Shown: in pieces, positions 48,800-64,000 of the stretch
How the letters are laid out: every line of letters begins with the position of its first letter
Numbering within the stretch: the stretch's first letter is position 1
Program-made: the position numbers and the translations under genes
Notes under the pieces: model-generated
What the model saw: only the letters and a program-made list of their open reading frames with translations
The model's database searches: none
Told to the model about the DNA's origin: nothing
Assembly (NCBI GenBank): GCA_019722365.1
Contig: JADFUC010000517.1
Span: forward strand, 62,001 to 126,000
Direction of reading: 5' to 3'
Length of the DNA stretch: 64,000 nt
Origin: Lithospermum erythrorhizon
Lineage: Eukaryota > Streptophyta > Magnoliopsida > Boraginales > Boraginaceae

Positions 48800-49030
48800 C
48801 ACTACCTTTATTTCAAAATTACGTCCGGTTTGATGTTCTATTGGCAAAATTAACAAACTTGGTAGTTCTCATTCACGCGTATAATATTGATTTGAATCAA
48901 AATTGTCGTGGTAATAGTAAAGTAGTTTCAAAATAGTATCTTTGTCATATTTTCGACAAATATTATACTCAATCCATTCCTGAAAGATCGTCCATTTTCC
49001 AATTTTGATGTGTTGACTTTTTAAATATTT
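48800..49030. mobile_element. Stowaway-like fragments in the translocator 5' intron
   Basis: 'TACCTTTATTTCAAAATTACGTC' type sequence at 48802 resembles the MITE end at 34083 (shared 'TTTCAAAAT' and 'AAAATTAACAAACTT'). A second Stowaway-like end (TACTCAATCCATTCCTGAAAG) starts at 48964. Two pieces appear adjacent or nested, and right ends are unclear. Confidence 0.45.
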
Positions 49031-49710
49031 AAGGTCAAATAAATTTAATATGTTGTATTATACGTTTTATGGATATGCAAGTTCTACCTTGCGATATATT
49101 TGAGCTATTCAGATTAGCTTGTGAGCTTCTGTATTGTTGGAGTAGAATGTTGTTCTCGTAAGTCTTTATAGATATAGTGATAACATGTTAATCTATCTCA
49201 AATTTTTCCATATTAGTTTTCAGTCTGTTGATCGTTAATTCTTGTAACACTCGGGTAAATTTTTGTCATCTCTTGAATAAAGAATCTTGTGTACATGCTG
49301 CTAAGAATTTAAACGATTCATGTTATATGTAAGGGAGATCTACTAAGTTTAGCACGGATTTCTCTAACCTGTTTTCTTTAGCTTTTCTCGAACTTGTGAT
49401 ACTAAACGATTCATGTTGTTGCCTAGTTCCTTTGATACTTATGGGTTCAGGTCAAGCAGAACTTGACCAAGCTTTGTTGGTCAATGTTTTGCAGAATCTT
49501 ATCGATGTCCATCTGGTCATAGTCACTCAATGCATACCAACTACTTGGGGGTGCTTCTTGATTTGAACTCGACATATAACTGCAATCAAGCTGACATCTT
49601 GTGTTGCAATACACCACTCTGAAATATGCACTCTCCCAATTGAGTTGGAAACTTGGAATATATTTTGTTTGTTTTGCCAAGGAAAGTGTTAGTGAACAAA
49701 AGAGGATATA

Positions 49711-52239
49711 ATGATCAACAAGCAGCTTGTGCTCACCTATTTGTATCTCCTGATATACATATTACTTTCTTCCGGAGTTATTTTGTATAACAAGGTATGA
49801 TTACTAGTCTTTTAGAACTTGGAGTGGTTTAATTGTTCGATCTCATCTGCCTATGGTGTCTGGTAAAACACTAGTTTTGTAGCCTTGACCTCTGGTTAAG
49901 AGCTTCTCTGATTTTGTTGGAGCATCTAATACTACTATTATTTACATTGTACCTATCTCAATCGCTTCTTCGAATGTCGTATCTTCAGTTGGTATATATA
50001 TTATCATATTTTAGCTAGTTCCAATAAGTGCCCAATGGAATTCATCGCTCCAACCTTCAAAATTGTAACTTCGGTTGTTTGTCCTTGCAGTGGGTACTCT
50101 CGCCAAAATATTTCAATTTTCCATTCCCAATTACACTCACTATGATTCATATGGGATTTTCGGGCTTGGTAGCGTTTCTCCTAATTCGAGTTTTCAAGGT
50201 ATGGTAATTTATGGCTTTTGATATTCAGATTATATGAACATACATTTCTTTATATAATGAGCCTTGGTTTATCTGATAGATTTTTTATATCACTTGAATA
50301 ACTAAGTTTTAAGCTTTCCTAATTACTTTTTTGTTCATGTGGTGTTTAATTCTCCATAAAGATTCGCAATAGTGTTGCGGATGGTTATCCTGTCTTATCT
50401 CTCTAATATGCTTATATCGTTAACATTTTCTCTTGGTCAGACTCCCTGTATCATCCATTTCTGACAGGTATTTCCTTAAATAAATATTTTGTGCAGGTTG
50501 TAAAGCCTGTCAAGATGACTTTTGAAATGTAAGATTATTCGATTTTATACACACACATAAATAATAATATCCCGACGTCTCTTTTATATTTATGTTATAA
50601 TTGTATTGTTACTGCAGATATCTATCATGTGTGGTTCCTATAAGTGCATTCTTCGCTTCGAGTCTCTGGTAAGCTCTTTATCTGAAGTATGGTATTGAGT
50701 TTATGATTAGTTTATCTTTCAGATTGTCTTCAGTGCCAAATACCTACAGAGTTGTTAACATTATCCTCTCCTATGAACTTTATATCTTTATGAGCACTGA
50801 GTTTCCTTTTATACAGGTTTGGAAACACAGCTTACTTGTTCATCTCCGTTGCTTTCATTCAGATGCTCAAAGCCCTTAGTATGTCATTACTCTTGTTTCT
50901 TATATCTCCAATTGATATTTACTGGATCCGTACTAATTGGATTGTATTTTGCTAATGTTTGTATGCAGTGCCAGTGGCAACCTTTGTTATGGCTGTCATC
51001 TGTGGAACTGATAAATTAAAATGTGATCTACTACTGAACATGTTGCTTGTTAGTGTTGGGGTTGTTGTATCATCCTATGGAGAAATTCATTTTAATGTGG
51101 TGGGGACACTATACCAGGTTACTGGTATATTTGCTGAAGCTCTTAGGCTAGTCTTGACCCAAGTTCTTCTCCAGAAAAAGGGCTTAACTTTGAATCCCAT
51201 CACCAGTTTATATTACATTGCTCCATGCAGTTTTTTGTTTTTACTCTACTTCTTTCGTAGATTGAAGACTTTCCATGTTAAAGTTTGCAGCAGATAGTGG
51301 TTTTCTATCTTAATCATTCTGAATGAGATGTTGCTTCTGCAGTTTTTTGTTTCTCTTCATACCCTGGTATCTGTTGGAGATGCCCGGCATGGAAATTTCA
51401 CAGATTCAGTTCAATTTTTGGATATTTTTCTCAAATGCACTCTGTGCTCTAGCTTTGAATTTCTCAATATTCCTAGTCATTGGTCGAACTGGTGCTGTCA
51501 CTATTCGAGTGGCTGGTGTTTTAAAAGACTGGATCCTCATTGCTTTGTCAACAGTTGTCTTTCCAGAGTCTACAATTACACAACTTAATATCATTGGCTA
51601 TGGCATTGGTAAATTCTCATTTCCTGTTTCATATATTTCCCAATTTACTTGATGGTTCACTTATATTTACTACATTTTCAGCCTTATGTGGAGTAGTAAT
51701 GTACAATTACTTGAAAGTCAAAGATGTTAGTGCATCCCAACTGCCTCCTGATAGTGTTTCAGATCGGCTTGCAAAGGTAATTCCCTGTCAGAGGTCGCAT
51801 TTCTAAGAGATAGCTTGCAGTGATTTTTTTCATTTTAATTCCATGTATTTTATATGAATTATTTAATGTCTAAAGTTCTCCTGGAGATGGGCTCGTGTTT
51901 TAAAAATATCTGTAAATTGAAGGACCTGCTTGAAAGTCTTAATTTAACTCCCAATGTCAGCATATACATGTGATATTTTCTCTATGTAGATGTGAAATGC
52001 TGGTCAAGGATTACTCTGATATTTCCTCTCAAATATTAAAATAACTGTTTCATATATCACATCAGAATATCTAGTTTAAAAGCGTGCACTTCCCTAATCC
52101 CTAGTTGCAGGAACTAAAGATGGAGAAGAAGTCCTCTGATCTCTATGTCCCAGATGATACGGTCAACAAGAAAATCGGTGATGAAGAAGCTCCGTTACTT
52201 CCTCCTTCAAGGTTCTCTCCGAGCAGCCACTCAGCATAA
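49711..52239 (+). CDS. Sugar-phosphate/nucleotide-sugar translocator (TPT family)
   Basis: A multi-pass membrane carrier of the drug/metabolite transporter fold, close to the plant 'probable sugar phosphate/phosphate translocator' group, likely in Golgi or ER. The substrate cannot be told from sequence. Nine exons join to 364 residues: 49711-49794, 50091-50198, 50497-50528, 50618-50668, 50817-50878, 50969-51236, 51343-51608, 51682-51776, 52111-52239. About ten hydrophobic segments are visible. Conserved parts include [20 protein letters not shown], '[27 protein letters not shown]', '[27 protein letters not shown]' and '[20 protein letters not shown]'. The C-terminal tail is hydrophilic ([13 protein letters not shown]). 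The intron after exon 6 has a weak T-rich donor and is bounded by direct repeats. My junction there adds two Phe compared with the simplest joint. Confidence 0.9.
51237..51342 (+). other. Intron bounded by a 15-nt direct repeat
   Basis: TGCAGTTTTTTGTTT occurs at 51226-51240, across the end of exon 6, and again at 51339-51353, across the start of exon 7. Both copies encode C-S-F-L-F in the gene's frame. Retention of the intron gives an early stop at 51295. Confidence 0.85.
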
Positions 52240-53205
52240 TTGGCTGTTCACACATATCTTGCAAGCTTTGTGATTTTCTGTAGAGATTAGGAACAGTTGA
52301 TAGAAACTGAGCAACAGTAGGCTGGAAGCATACATCACTGTCCTTCCCAGCTAGAGTTCTCCACAATTTGTGCATCATGTTGCTTGACTTGCTTCCGAAA
52401 TTCATACAGCTATTTGAGTAAACCATTCAGTTCATCCATGGAATGAGAAACTAACATTTCAAGTGGCCTCTCCAATTTTTTCTGCTCTCGCAATGTAGTA
52501 CTTCTCCGGATAGGCCATTTCATTCGTCGAGCTTAGATTGGTACTACACTTGAACAATGGCTACTCATGGATTTGCTGAAATCGGTGTACTCATGTGAGA
52601 AAGATGAGAATATTGCTAGCACGATGTACGTCTCCATATATATCTAAATTTGCCTCTTCTGTTTGTGCTCTGCCATGCAGAAATTAAATTATTGTAACTT
52701 ATATACTTACAGAAATTCAAACTGTAATGTGTTTCATTAATTTATTGATTAATAGTATGATTTGATCTTTGCATGCTGGTTGTTTGATTCCATATCGTGT
52801 GGCTCATGCCTGTAGTTTTCATAGTACATGCATCACTCATAGTTCAGATTTGGGACCCCTATTATTATTATTGTAATTTCCTCCATAAAAATTATTAGTA
52901 GAAATAGACGCTTATAATATTGTCCTCTATAGAACACTCACATTTGAACATGTTCTGCAACTTTCAAAACTCATTTTTTTTATTAGTAAAAGAATAATCG
53001 AACAATTAAATCTGTAATAACCAAAGCATCTCGATAATTTACAATCAAATCCATGCCACATAATACAGAAAGGAGACCCCCTTTTCTCATTAATAATTAT
53101 ACATACATTAATTCAATTCAATGGCTCCCAAAAAATAAGGCATACTGCATTTTCTTAGCAGAATTACAATAAACCAACGAATGATGGGCACTAATTTAAC
53201 TATAG
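52240..53205. other. 3' untranslated regions of two convergent genes
   Basis: The translocator stop (52239) and the epimerase stop (53206, minus strand) face each other across 966 bases. The left half to about 52760 is likely the translocator 3' untranslated region (AT-rich, 'TTTATTGATTAATAG' at about 52741). The rest has no gene. Confidence 0.6.
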
Positions 53206-56777
<3,572 letters not shown>

Positions 56778-56915
56778 TTTTTCATAAAAAAAACAAATAA
56801 AAATCAAATTTTGTATTTGAATATGTATGTAATATATGCAATAAAAATGAATTGTTTATATGAATGTATGTGAAAAATTTGGAGGAGTTTTTGGTGATGA
56901 GAAGGTGACTAGGTG

Positions 56916-56925
56916 TATTTATATA
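56916..56925 (-). promoter_or_regulatory. TATA box of the epimerase gene
   Basis: TATATAAATA on the minus strand about 140 bases before the ATG, a usual distance for a plant gene with a short leader. Confidence 0.6.
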
Positions 56926-56929
56926 GGTG

Positions 56930-59689
56930 GAGGGAGTCCAGAAATAACCGGGAAAAATTGTTGACTTTTATGGGATCATGCGATGGATATCTTTACGGAG
57001 AAATAAAGATCAAAGAAACACGTTCAATCCAAGTCTTGTCGTCTTGGGACTTGGGTCCTGCCGCAACAATTAATCCACCCATCAATTTTTGTAGCAATTG
57101 CCACATCCGTTACTTATCAGTACTTGAATTGTACCCGACGTTATAGCATATAAATTATGCTAATCGGTGAATACGCGATTTGTGATAGATAAGTCTCGTG
57201 TGGTTTGACAAAAAAATATTTTTTACAAAAAAAAAAATTGATCCTTTAATAGATTATAGGCTTCGATCTCGGGGACGCCGTCGTTATAAGTAATATCTAA
57301 AATTAATTTCTTGAATTGCTTGCAATGGTTGGGCAGTGAAAGTGTTGATAAGGAAGTCAGTTCATGGCGCTGCGGTCGCAAAACCTACTATTTCACCGAC
57401 TTTAGGACATTTGCGGGCCCGACAGCGCTCACGTAAATAGATGTTAAAGGCTCGAATTCGAACGAATATTGGGTTATGCAGTCGGGTAGATCTTTTTATC
57501 GTATAGGAAAAATTACCATGTTTCGGTATCGAGTAATAAATCTTACTGATTCGGCTGAGTGCTTAAATGCGGGGTTCGAGGCGAATATTTTGGATCGATG
57601 CGGGTAGTATCAAATAACTCGTTGCATTCAAAACACTAGTGATAACTAAGACTAGTTAAAGCTAAAATATATGATAAGTCAGTTATTATGGTATCAAGAT
57701 ATATTTTATTTTAATTTTTATCAAGTAAAAGATCGAGAGGGTGTGGTTTACTCATTAAGTTATTGAGTGAAAAATTTACTCGAGCTCGAGCGGTGCGCTT
57801 TGAGTGGGTTAAAGTCAGTTTTTCGGGTTGGTGTCTAGCGGGTGCTATGTTACCCGGTTAAGCTAAGAACACTCTTTAATACTACGTATGTCCATGCTAC
57901 TCCTTAGATTTTTTAGTTATCCTTTTAACAATTTACGTTGATTAGAATCATTAGATTACTTTCACCGGTCATTCTTTTTTATTTGTCTTTTAGTCGTTTC
58001 TTGTAGATTCAATAAAAAAATATTGTAAAAAATGCGTTAAAATATAAAATGTCAATTAATTGAAACTATATAATTGGTTGGTTGATAATTTAATGAAAAA
58101 AAGCAGTCAAAAAATATACTGAAAATATATAAATAAAATTTCTATACTACAAAGACAAGTATTTTGAAACAAAAAATTAAAATTTAGAAATCTGAGTAAA
58201 AGAAGCCCCAGAAGTAGTAACATATAACCCCTTATTTAATTAGTCAATTAATTGTATTAATACTACCTAATTTAGTCATTGTAATCCAGTGCATTTAATA
58301 CTCCGTGCTTAATAGGGATATAAAAATCGATTACATTACTATAACATGAATTGAAATTGTAGAATGTCGATTATTTAAAATTAATCTTTTTAAGCTAAAG
58401 TGACAATTAAAAAATACAGAAGGGTATATGATATACCTCACTATGTATAAATTATAATAAAAATTGTTTTACAAATATATATTGACGAAATTCGTTTTCT
58501 TCAGTTTTATCAAATTATTAATAAGAAAAACCAAACTAAAACAAGAAATGACACTTGAAAGTAATTTTTCTTCCCCTATTCTAAATTTTTGTTAATGTAC
58601 CAAAAACATTTTTAAATTGGAAGCTCTAAAAATTTTCAAAAACGTTCAGGAAGTGCAGAAGATCAGTATTTACATGGTCACCTTTGACCAGGTCATAACC
58701 TATAATAATACATTATACTTCAATTCTTTTCCAAGCTAATGCTGCCATAAGGGTTGAGTAATTGAGCAAAGTTTTCACGTTAACTTCAAAAGTCAACCAT
58801 ATGTTCCTTTGAGATTTTCAAAATAAGCACACAAGATTCAGATTATTACGCACATTATATTGTTTTATTTTATGGAAGAGATTTCACTCGACCGATTTTT
58901 CCCACTAAAAAATTGTTGCAAATTGTATGATAGGAGTATATGAAATTTTAGTCTCGAAATGCTTGTCTTTAACAGTGGAGGAAATAGGGTAGGGAACAAA
59001 TAGAGTAGTGAACAGTTATCCTCCTAGAATTTTGAAATTCAATTTTATTATTAAAAATTAGAATTGTATTATTTATTTATTTAAAAATTAATTGTTGAAT
59101 TAGGAGGCGTAGGGGGCTTGATCGTTCTCACAAATTTTAATTCAATTTTTCTTATTAAAAAAATAACGTTATCGTTCGTTTATTGAAATTGAGTTGTTTG
59201 CCTAAATTTATATTTTCATTATATATAATACTTTGTATTAGTTCCTTTATCTCCTCTATATAATCCTCATTTCGCTAAACTTCAAAATAAATAGTTTTAA
59301 AGATAATATAATTGTCGACGTCACTTAGATAGTTCACAATTTCACATACTAAGTGATGTTTCATATGCATTTGCTACTCCTTTTGTTTCACTTTCCAAAT
59401 CCGTCTTCACGTTTCATACACATTTCCTTCATCAGGAGGACTTCTTGTCCACCATAATAAAATAAAAGTAAGTGAAGAATCAATGCCCATTCTTTTCGTC
59501 TCACAATCTATTGGAGGACAATCAATGTTTATGCATTCGAATTTAAATTCAATCTCAATAGTTATTTACTTGAGCTCATATAAAATATTATAGAATTTGT
59601 AAATAAAAATCTAGTTCTGTTTTCAATAGTAGTGAAGCATATTTTAAAAGGGAGAGCTTGAAAACAAGGGGATATTTTTAGATTGTGGG
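56930..59689. other. Epimerase upstream region and intergenic DNA
   Basis: No gene is seen. 57250-57300 has a tRNA-B-box-like 'CTTCGATCTCGGGGAC' word, and 57440-57860 has GAGCTCGAGC/GGGTTA-rich DNA resembling degenerate hAT subterminal sequence. The ORF at 56913-57146 lies in the promoter and is not supported. Confidence 0.4.
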
Positions 59690-59957
59690 ATTTTTTTTTG
59701 CATCTGCCACCAAAATTGTATTATAGTTCACAAAGATGATCGCATTTTGTTTTGAATTTTAATAGTTGAATTTTGATCTAGATATTTTATTTATGTTTTA
59801 TAATATTTTTATGAAAAATGTATCAATAAAAATATATTTCAAATTCTTTCCATTGATATATTTTTCGTCGAATATTATCTGTCTAAACAAAAATATTTAT
59901 GGTCAGTTGGTATTAAAAATTAGAAAATGTAACGATCTTTTAGTGATGGAGGAAGTA
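59690..59957. mobile_element. Stowaway-like MITE, same family as 37189-37430
   Basis: The interior 'ATATTATCTGTCTAAACAAAAATAT' type sequence matches that of the MITE at 37340-37370. The right end 'GTGATGGAGGAAGTA' is a degenerate Stowaway terminus. The left end is not certain. A separate 'TACTCCTTTTGTTTCAC' end-like sequence lies at 59374. Confidence 0.55.
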
Positions 59958-59993
59958 TAATTTTTCAACTTTTAATATACCAAGTGATAACTT

Positions 59994-60038
59994 TCAATCC
60001 ATGTATTGAAGAATCAATCTTTGAAGTTCTGATAAGAG

Positions 60039-60079
<41 letters not shown>

Positions 60080-61640
60080 TAAGTTGCCCTATCGACTCGG
60101 GCTTAGCCGGGAACATATAACAAACATTTTGTATTCTGATAAGACTCGATACCCCCACATACAGTTGCGAGGATAAATAAATGTCGACTTGAAGAAGATA
60201 TAAGAATTTCTCCTTTCCAAGAGCCTTAGTGAAGATGTATGCGAGCTGAACTTTGGTCAAAACATGAGTAGTTGTGAGGAGACCATGCGGATAGCGTCAG
60301 AGTACATAATGGAAATCACACCAGTATTGCTACGTATGCTTATGAAACACCGGATTTTGAGCAATATGCAAAACACTTTGGCTATCACAGAAAAGGGTCA
60401 TGGGGCGTGAACCCCGAAATCAAGCAAAAAGGCCTTTAACCATTTCAATTACTGCGTGCTGTTGCCGTGGAGCGATATCGAACTGGTGAGAAGCGGGAAA
60501 CAGTATGATGTTTCTTGGTCTTCCAAGAAATAGGAGAACCACCCAAGAAAACAATCCGGCCCGGTGAAACTACGTGTTAACGGGCAAGCGGCGGTCGGAG
60601 AATCGCACCAGTATGTGAGAGAGACGAAATCCTGGCGAAGTTAGCGAAGGCACGGCCGGTGCTGAGATAGTGAACTGCACGTCTTGCGGCATCCGGTGTA
60701 TGCGAGGACCTTTAAATAAGCTGGCGCCAAAATATGAGCGAATAAGCGAGTCGAGCGAGTAAAGGCCAAGACAAATCAGCGTCCAACCCGGATTGCGGTA
60801 CTGCGGGCCCGCTCGCCCACTTTAACTAGAAGCGAGAGTATGATTTTGTTCCATAGGAAATGAAGCGGGTTTAGCCCCCCAGAAGAACCGTCTTAGAGAT
60901 GATATCAAGAGTGTATTTATGTTGACACAGAAACAAACCATCAATATTTGAGCCACTTATATACCAAGAAAATACTTAAGAACCCCCAAGTCTTTCATGT
61001 GAAAGCAATGTCCCAAGTATTGATTGAAGAGGTGAGTAGCAATGAGCTTATCCCAGCTGATAATTAAATCATCCCACATAAACAAAAACGCCACTCTTCG
61101 ATGGTACCCTTTTTGAGAGTAAATAATGAATAATACGTCAGATTAATTTGAAACCATAGGATAATAATGGAAAGCGACTGACTTAGTAAACCCAGCCAGC
61201 CTTGGCTTGGCGCAAGCCCGTACAAAGACTGCGCAACTGCCGCGCGAGACCCTTCGGCCACATAAAAACCCCGGGAGGAGTTTCATGTACACCTCTGCCG
61301 TCGAATCGCCGTGAAGAAATGCATTATGGACATCCGTTGATGCGATTCCCGATTCTGGCTGCAGCAAACATCTAGAAAATACGACATTCACCGCGCCCAG
61401 CTATGGGGAGCAAAAGTTTCATGATAATCAAGATCAGCTACCTGATAATTGCCAAGAATAACTAATCACGCTTTCAAACACTCAACACTTCCATCGGCAT
61501 TATATTTAATTTTATATACCCGTTGCGCTGAAGTGCGCCTTTAGAGGTAGTGGTTTCATATCCCAAGTGCCATTGGCCTCAAGTGCCTCAATTTCAAGAG
61601 CCATGGCTTTACACCAACCCGAGAATCCCGGCGTTGCCTT
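59994..61640 (-). pseudogene. Copia pol relic (RT and RNase H), minus strand
   Basis: Reading from high to low coordinates, 61600-61540 gives 'WCKAMALEIEALEANGTWD', the entry to copia reverse transcriptase. 61470-61400 gives 'ARLVILGNYQVADLDYHETFAP'. 61330-61260 gives TDVHNAFLHGDSTAEVYMKL plus 'PGF'. After about 900 bases of broken RT/RNase H, 60260-60215 gives 'VQLAYIFTKALGKEKF', the end of pol. Frameshifts and stops are frequent. Integrase and gag are missing upstream, where an LTR of another family lies. Confidence 0.8.
60043..60075 (+). repeat. (AT)n microsatellite
   Basis: About 16 AT units just beyond the 3' end of the minus-strand copia relic. Confidence 0.95.
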
Positions 61641-61649
61641 GTTAAAATG

Positions 61650-62637
61650 CGGGTTCAATCTGGGGTGAAAACCGTGCAGAAAAGATGATTTGTTGGAAAA
61701 TTATGCATATTTCGAATAAAAACTTTAAACAAATAGTATACCAGGATCAATTTAATTTTCATAAAATCAGATCTAAATAATATATAACAATATATTAATA
61801 CTAGAATACTTACAGTGTAGCGGAATAAACTCACCAACAAGTTCTTTCACAAAGCCTCATTTGAATTCCAATTTGTCTGGCCTTATGATAGAGTAATGCC
61901 TCGGTTGATCCAGCGCCATGAAGGGTTAAATCACGTATTGGAGTTTCTTCAGAACACGTAGGGAGTGGATGGAAAAATCAAGAAATAGAACTATCAAGTT
62001 CTACGTGATATTTTAGAAGCTGTCATATGAGGAGGGCAAAAATGTGAGTTGGATGATTAGGTTTTCACCAAAATGAAAACCTAATACATCCCTCCTTTTA
62101 AATAACTCGCTAGTAAACTTAAAAGCCCAATCGAATAGTTAATGAAATTTCGTTTGATTTTAAAGCCCAACTTCGTTAAGTAAAATACTATTACCGAGTA
62201 TTAAACTCAACTTCTTATTTAATTAATTAAACTACTTAGTTAATTAATTAATTTCATCCAATTAATATTTACACATGCGGTGTAAATTACCCGACGAGAA
62301 TTCTATTAATTACAATCGATTTCTCAATTTACGAATATAATATAATTTCCTTACATGATATAATTCAGAAATCCTTTGTATGTGTATGATCTTACAGGCT
62401 CGAGATAATAACGGTTGTATAATAATATAATTGACCGTTATTATTATTATAACGACTATACATGAATCCCCAGCAATACGGCATAACTCGGTATTATCGT
62501 AGTGGCCAGTAATTCTGATTACTTATTATTGAATACTTAGTTTTAGTTTAGTATTAGTAAATGAATTGTTACAACCGATTGTCGCCCGGCAACATGGTAT
62601 TGAAATCAATATTCATTGATTTCCGACACTCCAACAC
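61650..62637 (-). mobile_element. LTR, minus orientation, family shared with both window edges
   Basis: On the minus strand it starts TGTTGGAGTGTCGGAAATCA at 62637. It continues with 'ACAATCGGTTGTAACAATTC', 'ATTTACTAATA' and a 'GTCGTTATAATAA' block, in the order seen at 1603 and 62986. The 3' end is not clear. It is followed by the copia pol relic, but the missing gag and integrase suggest two separate insertions. Confidence 0.6.
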
Positions 62638-62985
62638 CGCGGAAACGATTCTTTTTACAATTCTTTATGCAATCTCTGTGCGAGGTTAACCATAAGGGTG
62701 TGTCATAAAACACCCACATTTCTTTACTCATTTGAGCGAAATTTCGGGTACTAATCCAATATGTCAGGTCTCAAACTCATTAAGAGCCTGAGATCTTCCT
62801 TGTATATCAAGAATAGATAAATCTCTTATAATATATCGGCAGCCTCTTCTTATCTTCATTATAACATAGTTATGATCCGACTTAAAGGCGGGCATTTGAC
62901 ATAGTCCAAACACCGCTATATAACATAGATAATTATACGCGAGGTCTAAGAATTGCTAAACTTAATATTTATAAGCAAATATTGT

Positions 62986-64000
62986 TGGAAATCAATAATT
63001 GATTCCCTTTTTATTGTGCCGTTCTGCGGCAATTGTGTATCAATTCATTTACCGGGTCCAGTTAAATGTGATTCTTGAACTTAGTGTTCACACTTAGTAA
63101 TGGTATATTCTTGAGTGAGTTCTGTATTAATTTGGGAGTTATGGCTAGATCTCATGTCGTTATAATAACGTTGGTCAGGTATTATTAATAACTTACTATT
63201 ATCTGAGCACAACCATGCTTATCTGATGATCGAATAATATTTCATGAGATAGTTAAACAAGACTTATTATGTTGAAATGTATTTCTCCAATATTTATATA
63301 TTTGTCAAATATATATATGTTGATGAACATCGGTGGTTAAGCTTGCAGTTTAATCAATTAGCAGTGAATCGATGAATAACTTGATAAGGCTGACCGATGG
63401 TGACTCGTTAGTGTTTTAATTGGCTTGTTAGGATTGGTAAAATAGAACAACTCAGCAGTAACTTCATTGTTAATTAGAAGTTCATAAACGGTCTAATTAG
63501 TTACTTGATTAAGCCCGATTTCTTAACGAGTTGCTTAGCAGAGGTGGAATTTTGGGACTTAATTGTTTAAATAGGGGATTGGTTTTCATGACATAGAATC
63601 TAAAAACCTCCGCCCCTGAAAGAATAGCCACCACTCTGCAGAGGGTGGAGATTCGCCTTTGATTCGAACCATCCAGTAAACTGTGATTCAGCTCTCGGTT
63701 CGATTCCTGCTTGGTGTGTGCGATCTAGAGGACATCTCGTCGGTGTTGAACAAATATTGGAAGAGATCTTGAGGGGCTTTCGCGGCTACCTTGAGGTGGA
63801 GTTCAAATCAAGCTTGGATTGAAATGTAAGAATCCTTTTATTCATACATTCGTAATTTTATGTTTAGATTAATTTACATTATTTTGAGAATCCGGGATGT
63901 ATGAATTGGTGTTTATCACGATTAAATTATAATTAACAAATATCATAAGGCTTGAATATACATATCTTACATGATTTTTCTGACGGTCGAAACCGCTCAC
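62986..64000 (+). mobile_element. LTR, plus orientation, running to the right edge
   Basis: Starts TGTTGGAAATCAATAATTGA and shares ordered blocks with 1603-2560 (see there). It lies head-to-head with the minus LTR that starts at 62637, with 348 bases between. It includes a tRNA-like 'GGTTCGATTCC' word at 63697-63707 and an inverted partner (GATTCGAACC) at 63661-63670. Confidence 0.6.

Noticed and set aside
49447..49680. 77-codon minus-strand ORF just before the translocator start codon
   Set aside because: It is antisense to the probable 5' leader, with no motif and no promoter. The plus-strand gene explains the region.
63661..63707. Possible tRNA or SINE promoter (B box GGTTCGATTCC)
   Set aside because: No A box at the right distance and no cloverleaf could be drawn. 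It sits inside an LTR.

Overview
The window is nuclear DNA of a flowering plant. It is AT-rich, its genes have many GT-AG introns, and old transposons fill the space between them. The encoded proteins are of ordinary eudicot type. A Lamiales-like source is only a guess from the style of the LTRs.

Four host genes could be rebuilt exon by exon. (1) A cyclin-dependent kinase inhibitor of the KRP/ICK family, minus strand, 12981-15828, three exons. (2) A sterol 3-beta-glucosyltransferase of the UGT80A type, plus strand, 32950-41825, fourteen exons plus a possible 39-nt extra exon. (3) A sugar-phosphate/nucleotide-sugar translocator of the TPT/EamA fold, plus strand, 49711-52239, nine coding exons. 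(4) A UDP-glucose 4-epimerase, minus strand, 53206-56777, nine exons, which has lost the end of exon 7 together with its splice donor. Genes 3 and 4 converge, with about 1 kb between their stop codons. A small cytochrome P450 relic lies at 17279-17519, and no other host gene was recognised.

Layout: 1-3.2 kb holds the 3' end of a copia pol and an LTR. 3.7-9.3 kb holds a decayed but nearly full-length copia element. 9.9-11.8 kb is a repeat pair. 12.6-17 kb holds the KRP gene and its tandem-repeat-rich upstream region. 17.86-23.0 kb is a decayed autonomous hAT transposon. 23-32.3 kb is transposon debris with an odd templated insertion at 24.4 kb and head-to-head LTR ends at 31.2 kb. 32.9-41.8 kb is the sterol glucosyltransferase with three Stowaway-type MITEs in its introns. 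42-48 kb holds non-autonomous hAT-like and MULE-like elements. 48.3-57 kb holds the translocator and the epimerase. 57-64 kb holds a MITE, a reverse-oriented copia pol relic and another head-to-head LTR pair.

No defence system, biosynthetic cluster or CRISPR-like system was seen. The unusual thread is short local duplication at exon-intron borders. The first introns of both the KRP gene and the glucosyltransferase are built from degenerate tandem copies that include their own exon 1 end and 5' splice site. One translocator intron is bounded by a 15-nt direct repeat. A 115-bp copy of KRP downstream sequence sits 12 kb away between perfect 32-bp direct repeats. These four observations, and the epimerase splice-site deletion, most deserve a second look.
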